Positions 1-10,405 of a DNA stretch of 45,444 bases are shown here, one piece after another (positions within the stretch are counted from its first letter, which is position 1; the number at the start of each line of letters is the position of its first letter). The translations under genes were made by a program, and so were the position numbers. Source of the stretch: Prorocentrum cordatum (lineage: Eukaryota > Sar > Dinophyceae > Prorocentrales > Prorocentraceae); the NCBI GenBank assembly GCA_963575745.1, contig CAUYUJ010000897.1, positions 62,501 through 107,944 on the forward strand, read 5' to 3'. The notes under the pieces are model-generated. The model did not search any database. It saw only the letters and a program-made list of their open reading frames with translations, and was not told the origin of the DNA.

Positions 1-269
1 CTTCCTCGCCCTCACCCCCGCCCTCTTATCATCCCCCTCGTCCTCATCACCCTCATCGTCATTCTCACCATCTATCGCCCTCCTCCTATTACCTTGCATC
101 CTCGCGATCTGGCCGAGGCATACATCATCCTGAATTATGTTTCTATCTCACGGAACTGGTGCTATGCGCGATATCTGGCATGATGGTCATTGAGTTGCCA
201 TTGCCTGCCGAAGATTCGTGTGGCATATGTTGTTACGTAGCCTGTGTGCCCCAGGGTCCCACTAGCCAC

Positions 270-335
270 CTGCGAATCTTTGCAGGCCCCCACGGCTGCG
301 CGACGCCCGACTCGACAGCGTCGAGCCCCCCCGGC
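270..335 (-). CDS. Gene 1 exon E: 22-codon exon
   Basis: The 66-nt segment lies between a pyrimidine-tract acceptor (TTTTCAACTTCTCTAG, ending at 336) and a CAG|GTGGC donor (270). It keeps phase 0 on both sides, matching the end of exon D. It encodes a basic, Gly/Arg-rich peptide ending ACKDSQ. Splice-site quality and phase support it; length does not. Further exons must lie beyond the left edge. Confidence 0.4.
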
Positions 336-3300
336 CTAGAGAAGTTGAAAAGCCAGAGTGCATGTTGTCAAGTTGCATTGCATACCCCGTGAGAGCTACG
401 TGGCAAGCGCGTGGGGAGGTACAGAAACAAAAGACGGCAACGTCGAGAGCGACCGACAGCCGTTCAAGTCGCACATACAATGCAATAAAATTGACCTGGG
501 CAACACAAAGGGAGAAACACTACGCGCGAAAAGCTTCAATGAGCCCGCGGTCCCAACACCGCGAGATCTTAGAAAATACCACTTGGCTCTCAGAACTTGC
601 AATGGATACGCACAAGATCTCACTGGCTTGGCCACTCGCACAAACAGGCCTTGCGAGTTTACCCCGAACTCCGCCCAGGCCGTCTCCCACGCAGCTTTGC
701 GCTCCTTCCACTGCGACTGGGTCAGCGTCGACAGGTAGGACATGTTCATGTGGTTCGCAGCCTTCTTCAGCTCATCGCTCATCTTAGCAGCGTCAGCGGT
801 GACTATCTGCGGGATATGCAGGATGAGCTGCCAGGCGTCGACTTCCTTGTTCCTGCACCCAGGGTAGTAGTAGATGGGCTGGGGAATCCAGCCCCAGGGC
901 ACATAGATCACCGAATGCTTAGGCGCGTAGAGACAAATCACGTTCTCGGAGTCCTTCATGAACTCTTCAGCCGACTCGCCAGACAAGAAGGCCTTGACGT
1001 CGGTGAGCGAAATGCCCTGCCTCAGGATCGCCTCGGCGTTCCAGAAGATGAAGAAGATGTCCTGGCTCAAAGGCGAGGCGAAGAACGCTGCCACTGGTAG
1101 CGGGAACACCGCGGGCCCCAGGCGAAGCGAGTTGCGAGCCACCGTAGTCAAGAACGCTGCGAAGTCCTCCTTTGGCTTCATCGGGCCGCCCCCCTGAACT
1201 TTCGCCTCGATCTTCAGCTGCGCGCCGAGCCAGTCGCTGTGGATCGCCATCTTCTCGCCCAACTTCTTCGTCTGTTTCTGCAAGTCGTCCCCCGTGCTCT
1301 GGAGCATCTTCTCGAACCACTCAGGGGCCTTGGACCACGCCTGGAACGCATGTGGATCGAAGGCGCCGTCAGCGCCCTCTGTGTCCACCGACACGTCGCC
1401 AATGGCAACAACCTTCTCCACCGACGCAGGCATCTCGACCATGAGATCAATCTCCTCGCTCGGGATGGTGCCCAGGGCAGTCTCCCAGATCTTCGACGCC
1501 AAGGGGGCCTCCAGCGTCGCGATCTTTTGGGGGAAGCTCTTCCCAGACAACGCGTTCTGAACCTGGGCAGGGTTGGGATACATAAAAAACGAAATCAAAC
1601 CTCACTCCTGGTCTTCATCCTCCTCCCCTCCTCCTCCCTCTCCCCCTCCTCCTCCTCATCGTCATCATCCCTCCTCCTCCTCTCGCCCAGCGACGTTTCC
1701 TTGTTATTCGTCATCTGCCTTGATCCTCCTCATTCCGTTCCACCGCCTCCACGTCACACAGTAAGCAAAACATGCACAGTGCTTATGAGGACATATGTTC
1801 TGCTGGCGTTTCTCTTCCCCCTCCTCCTCTTCTCCCATCGTCATGCGCGTACTCCTCCTCCTCCTCCTTCTTGTCGAGTTTGTTAGTTACTTCGCATCTC
1901 GCCTGCCTCTTCATCTTCCTTCTCTTCCTCCTCCTCATCCCTGACCTCATCCCCCTCTGCATTCCAGCCGAGTCTGCGTTGTACGTCGCGGCGCAAGGCC
2001 GAAGAAAACAGGACGGCGCCCGAGAAATATGCGTGCTAGTCCTGAGGCCCCAGGCCGGCAATTTTGGAGCAAGTTGGATTGCCAGAGGCTGAGGCGGAGC
2101 AGGAGACAAGGAGTCCAGAATGCAGGGTTCCAGGGGTTCCCTCGCCTTCGATACCGACGTGTTCTGGATGTTCCCGATGGCATGCGGTGTCCTCCTCCTC
2201 CTCCTCCTCTCTTACTCCATTCCCTTCCGCATCCCTCGTCCTTATCCCCCCCGCTCCTCGCCGTCGTTCCTATCACGCCGCCCCTGTCCTCCCTTCTTGT
2301 CCTCCTGCTCTTGCTCAGGCGTTCTCCCCATCCCCCCTTCCACCCTTCCACTCCCCATCCTCGTTCCTCCTCCACATCCTCCACCTGCCCCTCCCCGACC
2401 TCCCTCTCCCATCGGTTCGAGCCGAGATTGTATCCCGCTCATCTCATTCCCTAGATTTTGTGAACGCCCATCTAGGGAGCTGCGAGCCTTGAGGACCTGG
2501 TGGCGGTCGTGCAAGTACGTCGTCCTGCGCTCCTTCCCAGCCTGCTGGTCGATGATCTGCAGGCTCGTGAGCGCCCTCGTGCCGTTGGATTTCGCCGTGT
2601 CGTGGTCCTGCTTGATCTTATTGAACTCGACAACCAAGGCCCCCAGCGTGCCCTCCTTCGCCTTGTCGGCTCGTGTGCAGAATTCCTTGGCGGACTTGTG
2701 GCTGTCGCTGAGCTCGGTGATCACGTCGTCAAGGTTGGTCGGGAGGTCCTGGTGCCCACGATGCTTGTTCTTGAGCTTCTCCAGCTTCGTCTGAAGGGTG
2801 GTCTTACCACCGAACATCTTGAGCAACTCCTTCGACTCCTTGATCAACTCCTGCTTCCTCTTGAGGTGGCTGGCGTGCTCGCCCATCGGGGCGCCGTCCA
2901 ACGCGCGGCGCCCACGGTCGCGGCCGCGCCCCTTGCCACCCAGCCCCGATGTAGTACGAGTCGAATGCCCCGATGCACTGGGGCCCCCTGAGGAGCGGCC
3001 CCAGGAGCTTCTTCCGTCCTCGGACTGGCGCGAGATACCCTCCATGCCCTCGTCGTCGTCGTCCGCGTCCCCAGTCCTCACCTATTGGCCCCTCTCCTCG
3101 CGGGTGCCCGTCCGCGTGCCCGTGGTGTTGTCCCCTTTGACCTTCACGGTCTGCTCATCGTCGCTGTCGTACTGGGGGTTCTGGTCGAAGCGCTTGTCGA
3201 ACTCCACGTCCGCGTCCTCTGGTTCCATCTGCTCCCAGAACTGCATGTGCGCCTTGAAGCGCTTGCGCGTCAGGATGAGATCATCCCAACCCGAGGTGCT

Positions 3301-4029
3301 CTCTTTGAACTTGCCCTTGTAGTTGAGCTCGGCGACCTTGCGCTTGATCCCGTTGCGCTCTGAGGCGCGCGTCTTCTTGCTCACGAGGGGCATGTGCCTG
3401 CTGCGCCATTTCGGAGGGCCCCCCGCGAAGTCTTGCTGGTCGGCGTCTGCCTCAGGAGTGCCTCGGGATGTCAAGATTACGACCCCCTCAGGCACCGTGA
3501 AAAATACCGACCCCCACTGCAAAGGGGCTGGAAGCCCCATGGCGGTGGGGCGTTGGTTTTCTTCTCGGGGCACAGCGTTTCCTGGGGGTGTGAGCGGTTG
3601 CCTCCAAGCCTTTTCGTCTTATTCGAATAAGACGAAATATGGGTGATCTGGGATTTCGCGGTTCTCTTCGGCCAGATAAATACCTGGGCCCCCCCGCATG
3701 GCACCGTGGAAACATTCGCCCAACATAAACATACATATATATATATATGTAGATATAATCGGCGAGCCTGCAACGAGCCTGCGGCGGCAACGTGCCGCGT
3801 TGAAGCAAGGGCAGTGCAACTTCTCGCCGAAGTATGTCTTGATGTCGTCATCGTCTCCCAGCGGGTCCAAGCACAGGTAGCACACCTCCTCGTTTTCCTC
3901 GCCAGCCTTCATGGACTGCTTCCTGTCCGAAGCGCCGCAAGAGGAGCGACGGTCACGGGGCGCCCCCCTCGGCTCAGGCGATCCCCCGAGACGAGGAGCG
4001 TCGCCAAGCATCTCCTCCGAGTCGGACAT
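270..4029 (-). CDS. Gene 1: multi-exon nuclear gene, unknown function (3' end outside window)
   Basis: Five exons can be placed on the minus strand: A 4029-3775 (or 3772), B 3516 or 3450 to 3085, C 3081-2497, D 1562-663, E 335-270. All junctions are phase 0 and most have clear GT donors and AG acceptors. The product would exceed 720 residues and continue left of the window. Order of parts: an acidic, Pro/Arg-rich start; a Cys/His cluster (C50, C53, H72, C73, C75, C81); a charged helical middle with coiled-coil character; and a Trp/Phe-rich 300-residue block. I do not recognise the family beyond a general likeness to dinoflagellate multicopy proteins. An in-frame TAG at 3084-3082 separates B and C, so the locus is either a pseudogene or has an extra small intron. 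The start is the first ATG ahead of the acidic stretch. Confidence 0.7.
663..1562 (-). CDS. Gene 1 exon D: 300-residue aromatic-rich block
   Basis: This is the best-looking exon: 300 codons between acceptor CCTGCCCAG|GTTCAG (1562) and donor TTCGGG|GTAAAC (663), phase 0 at both ends. It has a balanced soluble start (LASKIWETALGTIPSEE), then hydrophobic and aromatic stretches (DIFFIFWNAEAI, SVIYVPWGWIPQPIYYYP) and a helical Lys/Ala end (KKAANHMNMSYLSTL, WKERKAAWETAWAEFG). The VPWGWIP stretch faintly recalls the VPxGWxH turn of cupin/JmjC folds, but no metal-binding His-x-Asp is evident, so I do not assign one. The ORF runs to 396, but past the donor it is not protein-like. Confidence 0.75.
1563..2496 (-). 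other. Gene 1 intron C-D, with (CCT)n-type pyrimidine blocks
   Basis: A 934-nt GT-AG intron. On the plus strand it is full of CCT/CTC runs (about 1610-1930 and 2190-2420). The stretch 1960-2180 is less repetitive and could hide a small exon, but no frame on either strand was convincing. The exon/intron junction sequence CCAGGT occurs at both ends. Confidence 0.55.
2497..3081 (-). CDS. Gene 1 exon C: acidic/Gly-Arg linker and coiled coil
   Basis: The 195 codons begin just after the TAG with TGDADDDDEGMEGIS. A low-complexity Ser/Gly/Arg linker (GGKGRGRDRGRR) follows, then about 110 residues of helical, Lys/Glu/Leu-rich sequence (KRKQELIKESKELLKMF and on) that looks like a coiled coil. The exon ends at CACCAG|GTCCTC (2497), a clear phase-0 GT donor, so the sequence runs RHQ into VQNALSGK of exon D. 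Past the donor the frame loses protein character. Confidence 0.65.
3085..3516 (-). CDS. Gene 1 exon B: charged, basic/acidic domain
   Basis: The codons read a typical soluble, charged protein, for example KKTRASERNGIKRKVAEL, then FKAHMQFWEQMEPED and an acidic tail QYDSDDEQT. Two phase-0 acceptors are possible: after CCTTTGCAG (exon starts at 3516) and after CTCCTGAG (starts at 3450, giving ADADQQDF). The second may fit better, because the residues between the two sites read less like protein. The frame stops at TAG 3084-3082 and resumes at once in the same frame as exon C. A 66-nt GT...AG segment (3147-3082, a multiple of three) could be an intron that removes the stop. Confidence 0.65.
3612..3637. 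repeat. 26-bp perfect palindrome in gene 1 intron A-B
   Basis: The half-site TTTCGTCTTATTC is followed at once by its exact reverse complement, with no spacer. An alternating TA tract lies nearby (about 3733-3748). Both are inside the first intron of gene 1. Confidence 0.9.
3775..4029 (-). CDS. Gene 1 exon A: Cys/His-rich N-terminus
   Basis: The 85 codons start at ATG 4029 (MSDSEEMLGD). Residues 50-81 hold C-x2-C, then H-C-x-C and a last Cys before an Arg run (CRRRL), a spacing that could bind zinc. The donor is either GT at 3774 (CTC|GTTGCA) or GC at 3771 (GTT|GCAGGC); both are phase 0, and GC donors are known in dinoflagellates. The reading frame beyond runs into TA-rich sequence with no protein character, so the exon must end here. 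The role of the cluster is not known. Confidence 0.65.
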
Positions 4030-4136
4030 TCCTCCGAGCTGGGTCTGTCGCAGAGGGGGGCGATGGCCCAGGTGCAGAAGACAAGGCAAGAGCAGGCCAG
4101 CGATTTGAGCCACAATGGGCTGAACCAGCACTGAAG

Positions 4137-4742
4137 ATGCGTAGGAGCAACGCTGACTGGGTAGGCCTGGGATCCACTGCGAGCGCTGTTTATCTGAATC
4201 GCCATCCTTCTGTTTCCCATTCCCGTCCTCGCCTATCCGATGTTGTCCCTCGTCGTCCTCATCGGTCCTCTAACCTTCCTCCTCTTCCTTCTTCTCCTCG
4301 TTCGCCTCCTCTTCACTCCTCCTCGTCCTTTTGCAGCCTCCTCCTCCTCCGTCTCCTCCTAGGCCCACGCACGAGCGCCTTCGTGGGGAGAGAGTGGCGC
4401 AGGTGACATCATGGGCCACCCCAGAGCTCGACTCGCTTGTAAGGGAGCCCTACTTCAAAATAGAACCCCCCGATGGGGCAGCATCACACCCCGTATTGTT
4501 TAGCTCATCCCAGTGTTGCTCATTCGAATCGTCTGAGGGTTCCCCTTTCCTCCCTCGCAGGTTCCCGATCCCCTTTCTCACCCTCCTCCCCATACTACCA
4601 CTACCCCTGACAGGCCCGACTTGCTCGAGCTGGCGAGCTTGACACCCAGACTTACTCGGGCTCAGACCTACTCACACTCAGACCCACTTAAAGTCGGGAT
4701 CGCTCGCACTCAGATTCAGTCGCACTCAGACTCACTCGCGCT
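4137..4742. other. Intergenic: pyrimidine-rich blocks and degenerate 16-mer repeat
   Basis: Upstream of gene 1. CCT/CTC-rich stretches (4200-4360 and 4540-4610) are followed at 4655-4742 by a degenerate repeat of CACTCAGAC-type units. No convincing coding sequence seen. The motif reappears as a cleaner 16-bp array at 32969-33209. Confidence 0.5.
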
Positions 4743-5012
4743 ATGACTGCAGACTCGCACTCGGACTTTCCGACAGTCTGGAAGATTGGGGAGGTGAACG
4801 AAGAGGGGGAGGAGCAGGAGGGAAAGGAGGATGGAGTGTACAAGACCTCTGCATACGAGAAGAAGGATAAGGAGGACGTCAGGGAACTGCGTGACTTAGG
4901 AGGACGTCGATGTGGCGTGCATGTGTGTTTTGTAACCATCGTGTGCAACACGATGAGCACTGGACTGCGAGCTATCGCTCTTGTCACAATCAACTTTAAA
5001 CGTTTCGGGTAA
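4743..5012 (+). CDS. Small ORF, 89 aa, unknown (doubtful)
   Basis: A true ATG opens a hydrophilic, Glu/Lys-rich peptide (DFPTVWKIGEVNEEGEEQ, AYEKKDKEDVRELRDLGG) that becomes Cys/Val-rich at the end. It lies right after the degenerate CACTCAGAC repeats. Local purine richness alone favours Glu/Lys codons, so this could be chance. No family recognised. Confidence 0.25.
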   Translation: MTADSHSDFPTVWKIGEVNEEGEEQEGKEDGVYKTSAYEKKDKEDVRELRDLGGRRCGVHVCFVTIVCNTMSTGLRAIALVTINFKRFG

Positions 5013-5200
5013 AATGCCCGACGCCCAACTGAGACTGTCAGATGCATGCAACGCGACCCGAATGAGGAGGAGGATGAGGAGCAGCAGAGGATGAAGAGGC
5101 AAAGGGACAAAGGATCTCCACATCATGACACAAAACTGCGAGCAATAACACATGCCAGCAACATGGGCCTGCGAATGCTACACACCGCGCAGCGCTTGCC

Positions 5201-5443
5201 TCAGAACTCCTCGCTCTGCTCTTTCAAGGCCTGCACCTCTGCGCGGTGACCAGCAATGTGTTGATTGTCTTTGTCAATGGCTTTATTGATACACATAGCG
5301 ATGTCAACTAGCTTCCTGCGCAACGTGCTAGCGCGCTTCTTCTCGCGTTTAAGCTTGAGCCTAGCCACCTTGTACAATTGAGTCACGATCCGAAGGCGCC
5401 TCAGGCGCCAGTTCTGGAGGCGATGGAGGGCCTTGGGGGGCAT
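5201..5443 (-). CDS. Small basic coiled-coil ORF, 80 aa
   Basis: ATG at 5443. The product is strongly basic in the first half (NWRLRRLRIVTQLYKVARLK, KREKKRASTLRRKL) and helical/acidic at the end (AEVQALKEQSEEF). Heptad-like Leu/Val spacing suggests a short coiled coil. No splice sites or partner exons were identified. It may be a lone small gene or an exon; function unknown. Confidence 0.35.
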   Translation of the reverse strand: MPPKALHRLQNWRLRRLRIVTQLYKVARLKLKREKKRASTLRRKLVDIAMCINKAIDKDNQHIAGHRAEVQALKEQSEEF

Positions 5444-5924
5444 TCTCCAGGGAAACGATGAGCTGCGCGGTGAGAGTCTTAAAGAGAAGGGCTCACGACA
5501 AACCTGTTCGAACCAAAACTGCTATATGCACCCGCGCCCAGTCCGGACAAATATGTGGTTGGGATGACGGCATAACTTGCGATGAGCGGACCATGGTGTT
5601 GTAGGAGTGTTATGACGTGTTCGGTGTCTCACCTTGATTCAGGCCGAACTGTTGTCGAACTACGCATGCATTGCTTTTGCGTAGTGAGCAACATATGCGA
5701 CGATGCTTGTACAACGAGAAATTGTGGCTCGCATTATAAAGGACATGCACTGCGCCGGCACGTCCACATGACTCGCTATCATAACAACATGCATATGCAT
5801 ACACATGTATGTACCCATACAATGATTCCACGATGCAAACATCATGTTGGTGATGAAGGTTGGAAGGTCATGTTTCCGGGAGAAAGCCGTTCATATTTTT
5901 CAGTGGTGCTCCACGTAATGCATT

Positions 5925-6545
5925 GGTTTAAACTGGTTCTGCATGGTTTCAACAGGTTTTGTTTTTGGTTTAAACTGGTTTTGTGTGGTTTCAACACGTT
6001 TCGTTTTTGGTTTAAACTGGTTTTGCGTGGCTTCATCACTTTTTGTGTTTGGTTTAAACTGGTTTTGCGTGGCTTCATCACTTTTTGTGTTTGGTTTAAA
6101 CTGGTTTTGTGAAGTTTCAACAGGTTTTGTTTTTGGTTTAAACTGGTTTTGTGTGGTTTCAACAGGTTTCGTTTGGTTTAAACTGGTTTTGCGTGGTTTC
6201 AACACGTTTTGTGTTTGGTTTAAACTGGTTTTGCGTGGTTTCAACAAGTTTTGTTTTTGGTTTAAACTGGTTTTGTGTGGTTTCAACATGTTTTGTTTTG
6301 GGTTTAAACTGTTTTTGTGTGGTTTCAACTGGTGTTGGGGTTGTGCCGGCGTGACTTAATGTTGATATGGCCTAAACTGGTTTTGGTTGGTTTTAACTGG
6401 TTTTGTGTGGTTTTAACAGCTTTGGGATTTTGGTTTAAACTGGTTTTGCGTGGTTTCAACACGTTTTGTTTTTGGTGTAAACTGGTTTTGTGTGGTTTCA
6501 ACAGGTTCTGCGTGTTGGTTTTAAAAGGTTTTGGGTGGTTTCAAC
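5925..6545. repeat. 42-bp minisatellite, about 15 units
   Basis: The word GGTTTAAACTGG recurs at 5925, 5967, 6009 and onward every 42 bp, with some drift after 6300. Each unit is two related 21-bp halves (GGTTTAAACTGGTTTTG and GGTTTCAACAGGTTTTG). As 42 is divisible by three, long ORFs run through it on both strands; they are a by-product of the repeat. Confidence 0.9.
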
Positions 6546-6699
6546 AGGCTTTGCGCGGTGCCCAAAGGTGTGCGCCGTGGGTGCAAGTGTGATTTTTCTG
6601 TCTGCTTGTCGTATGGTTTTCGACCCTCATGCGCATTGCTTGATGTTGGTGCTCGCACAGGAGGTGTCACGCGCTGGCCATGGCGTTTGATGGTGCAGT

Positions 6700-9310
6700 G
6701 CGCAGCCCCTACGTTCTGGCGCTGACAGGAGGTATCGCACTATGGCACACGGCGCATAGAGGTCCTACCCAGGCTTCACGCGCCCCGCGCACAGGCCTTC
6801 TCACGGGGAGTTTAGCGCAAATGTTGGACGCGCGCGCGCCCCGCCACCGCGGTGCGATGATCGACAGTCGCGCGCAGGGCGCTGTGGGTTCCGCCGAGCC
6901 GACATCCCGATCTGACCCCCATAATCTCTTTTTCGGCACTGTGGAGATGACCGTAAACTTTTTTCCCACTATAACCTGTGTTTGGCAATGTCGATAGCGC
7001 CGTAATCTATAAAAAGGGTACGCTTCTCGTCCCCTATGAAAATACATATGTTGCTGTCGCCACAGGCCTAATCTGAAATTGGCCATGTCGCCCCCCCCGT
7101 AAACTACGGCGCGCGCTGTCAGCTGCAGCGCCAGCTACGCGGGTTGCGTGGCGGATGCGAGTTCTCCTCGCGTCCTCACCCGAGGTCCGAGGGTTGCCCA
7201 TGGGCGCCCCACAGTGATGCCGACGGCGGGCAGTCGCGGGAGGGAGTCCCACCGCGCTGCCGCGGGCGCGCGGCAGTCGAACGGCGCCGACGCCGCGGCC
7301 AGATGTGAGTCCAGAGATGACGCCATCGCCGCGGGGCTCCACCGACCACAGTAGCCGTCGCCAAGTGGCCGACGTCGGCGCCGCGCCGTTCGAATACGGG
7401 CGGAAGAGCAGCAGGCAGTGCGCGCCCGCGCCAACGACCAGCCAGCGCGCTCCTCCGCCACGCGTTGCGACCCTGGCGGCCGCTCGCGCTACTCGCCACC
7501 CTCAGCGTGCCGTCGCGCTCTTGCTGGCCCCGCGCAGTTCGGCCCTATCGGAGCAATGCCCGCAAGTGACGCAGTCCGAGTCTACGCGCGGACACTGCGC
7601 GGCGAGCGCATGCGTCCGCGCGCGCCCGTCGCGCGGGCATCGCCCTCCCGACTCGCTGATGAGCGCGTGCCTACGACGCGCATCCAGGTGCATGTAGGCA
7701 GCTGCCAACGCAGACCGCGCGCGCAACGCAATCGGACATCGGCAGACGCGCGCGCGCGCTGACGCGCCATGCGAAGTGACGCAACGCGCGCGCGGTTGGC
7801 AACTGTCTGCGCTGGCCCTTCCACATAGCGCAGCGAATGACGAAAGCCACCGCCAGTTGGCGGCCCCGCGGGGAGGGGCGGGGGGGGACTTGCCAGGCCG
7901 AGGACAACCGCGAAGCGTGCTTGTCTCAGTGCGTCGGGATGGCCGCGAGCAGCTGCGCGCTCTGACATGCGATGCGCGCCATTCATTTGCTCACGGCGAA
8001 GCTGCGGGCGCGTGGACTGTTGGCCCGACGTCAGCCGCGCAAGCGGCTCGTCGGCCCCTCGAACGACGCAGCGGCGCTGTCTATTTCGCTCTCGGCGCGA
8101 GCAAGCAGATGGACGAGGCGGTCGGGCGGTTGCCCCCCCCCCCCTCGCTATCGGTTTGCGCGGAAGCGCGCCCGCCTCGCTGGCGTTCGATGAAGAGAAG
8201 CGCCGATGCCGTCACGATGCGCCCAGTGATGAGGACACGGGCGAGCGCGATGCCCGCCAGGGGGGGGCATGCCCGCGGCGCGGTCCATCCGTCCAAGCGC
8301 TGTTGACTGGTAGATTGATTGCCCCAACATAGCGCACACTAAGCCGCTCGGTCATGGCCGCGGCCCAGCGGGGCGCAGGGGGGGGGGTCGGCCGCGCCAG
8401 ATCAGGCCCATGTCCGAGTTCGAGCACGGGCGGCGATGTCCTCGCTGGCAGCGCCGCTGTCAGAGGATGTGGTGGCGCTTGTCCCGATTTCGTTTGGGTT
8501 TTCTCCCGTGCGCGTCAGCGCTCTCGCTTGTCGGCCGCGCGGCGAAGCTGCGCGTCGCGCGGCATTTCGCTCCCACCCCGTCGCGCGTTGCGTTGCAGGG
8601 GCGCTCGTCGTCGACCCCGCAGGGCCGTTCGGCGCGGATCGACGAGGCGCCGCGCCGCCGCTCTGGCCCTGGTGGGCAAGCGGAAAGCGTTCGACCCGCT
8701 CATCTAGCTATAGAAATGAAGACACAGAGTTGCCCGCGGCCCCAGTGTCGCGGCGTGTCTACTGCCCAGACGGACCAATGTAATCGTCGCGCACGGAAGT
8801 CGCACCACGCTTGCAGCGCCGCCGCAGGTTCACGCTTTTCGCGCGCGCCGATCGGCAAAACGAAGCTATTAATTTCGACTTCGATGTATTTGTATGAGCG
8901 CGTTTTCGTAGGTTCTAGGAACGCGCGGGAAGCTCAGTCCGCGTTTATGTGGCCGTGTCCCGCATTATATTAGTATTAACGTCATATATACATGAACAAC
9001 GGCAGCGCGCGCCAGAGCCCGCCCGCCGTGGCGACGAATCGCGCGGTGCGTTTATCCGACATTTAAGGTGTCGCGGACGTGATGATCGGAATCTGGAATC
9101 TACCGCGCGCGGCGTGGGTTTGCGCGCATGGCTATCGCTCGAGGGCAGGGCGCGGGGCGCAAGTCCGTGCCCCGACGAGGGCCGCGCGCAAGCGGGAACG
9201 CGCGCGGTCTCCATCGCGCGCTTGCTCGCGCTAAAGCAATCGGTCGCGCGATCGCGCGCGTTGCATCCGACGCGGCGAAGCACTATTAATTTGTTTGGCA
9301 AACAAGAATT
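6700..9310. other. CpG-dense GC-rich stretch without supported genes
   Basis: CGCG and GCGC words are very frequent, especially at 7090-8700 and 8990-9290. Stops are rare in all six frames because of composition, giving many overlapping ORFs, but none shows consistent codon choice or a recognisable motif. Short G runs occur (for example 7868-7888 and 8380-8389). Confidence 0.5.
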
Positions 9311-10134
9311 AAGATCATGAAAAGTCTACAGCTCCCTAGAAACCATCGTGGTGGCAGTCTGGCATTGAACCGTAAATCGCATGCAATTCGTGCGCCGTGT
9401 TATACGTCACACACATGATTTCACGACCATACAAACATGCATGGTACCAAGCTTTGCATAAATTAAGGAAATTGCAATGCCGATTTGGTAAGTTCATTTG
9501 CACTTGTCATTTAAGTGTGCTTGTCTATGTTATCAGACCAGTGGCTGTATGAATGCTGCATGTGTTTGCCTTCACTACAACTATAGAAAATGCGCTGGCG
9601 TTGGTGACGTGTAGCATGTTTTGGGTCTGGTCACGCGGGCGCCCGCCCACGATGGTGGCGGCGGCGGCTTGGGGCGCTCCTCCGGGACCGCAAGAGCTCG
9701 CTCGCATGATTCCTGAGAGTTGCTCTGGGCGGGGGCCCCACACCCCCGCTGTTGGGGCGGGGAGGGGAAGAGGGAAAGGGAGGGAAGGAGGAGGAGGAGG
9801 AGGAGAAGGAGGAGGAGGTCGCAGGCGCACTGCCCTTCACCATTCGGACGGCCCCAGAGCTTCGGCTAGAATGATTCGGGCACCCCGCATTTGCTTGAAA
9901 CAATCGCATGATGCCTTGAACGCGTTATCGAAACCTGGGGCCCCAGGGATATCCACCTTTCTCTTCTTCGTTGTTTCCTCCCTCCATCCTCTCTCCCACC
10001 CCCGTCCCCTCCTGCCCCCCAAGGGCCCAAGGGGGTTGCTCCCATTTCGCACCGCCATCCTCGGAGTAGTGGTGATGTTGATGATGATGTTTGATTCTTT
10101 TTCCTGTCGCTACTGCATGCCCAAACGGGGCAAG
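9311..10134. other. Intergenic: AT-richer stretch, (GGA)n tract, no gene seen
   Basis: 9311-9600 is locally AT-richer and has no ORF of note. A GGA/GGGA tract lies at about 9768-9822. 9840-10134 is the 3' flank of gene 2. Nothing here supports a gene. Confidence 0.45.
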
Positions 10135-10405
10135 TTAGGATTCGCCGACGTACTCGCGCAACTCTTTCAAAGTAGGCTGGTACTTTGAGTGCCACTCCTT
10201 GTCTCCATCGCCTGAACGCGCGAGCCAGTGCTCCAAAAAGATGTGAGGTGCTCGCGGCCCAAAGTGTTCCACCCAGATCTTTTCCGAGCGGTATTTGTTG
10301 CATGATGGCCCATGGTTTATGTTATTGCACGCTACGCGCCATCCCCCATAATGGCGCGGCCGTTCCTCACTCGGCTCTCGTAGTGAAACGCCCCCGCAGA
10401 ACCTC
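10135..10405 (-). CDS. Gene 2 C-terminal segment in shifted frame
   Basis: Reading one base earlier than exon 2 gives a clearly protein-like tail: HYGGWRVACNNINHGPSCNK, then RSEKIWVEHFGPRAPHIFLE, HWLARSGDGDKEW and KELREYVGES, with TAA at 10137-10135. This frame opens at about 10478 and overlaps the end of the other frame. The C-x6-H-x3-C could bind a metal. A frameshift in or after the Ser tract, or an unrecognised splice, must join the two. Confidence 0.6.

Noticed and set aside
5842-6359. Repeat protein encoded by the 42-bp array
   Set aside because: Open on both strands because the unit is a multiple of three; no start, splice site or flanking domain supports translation.
7148-8973. Many 100-190-codon ORFs in the CpG island
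   Set aside because: Explained by high GC content and scarcity of stop codons; all frames are open and no motif is seen.
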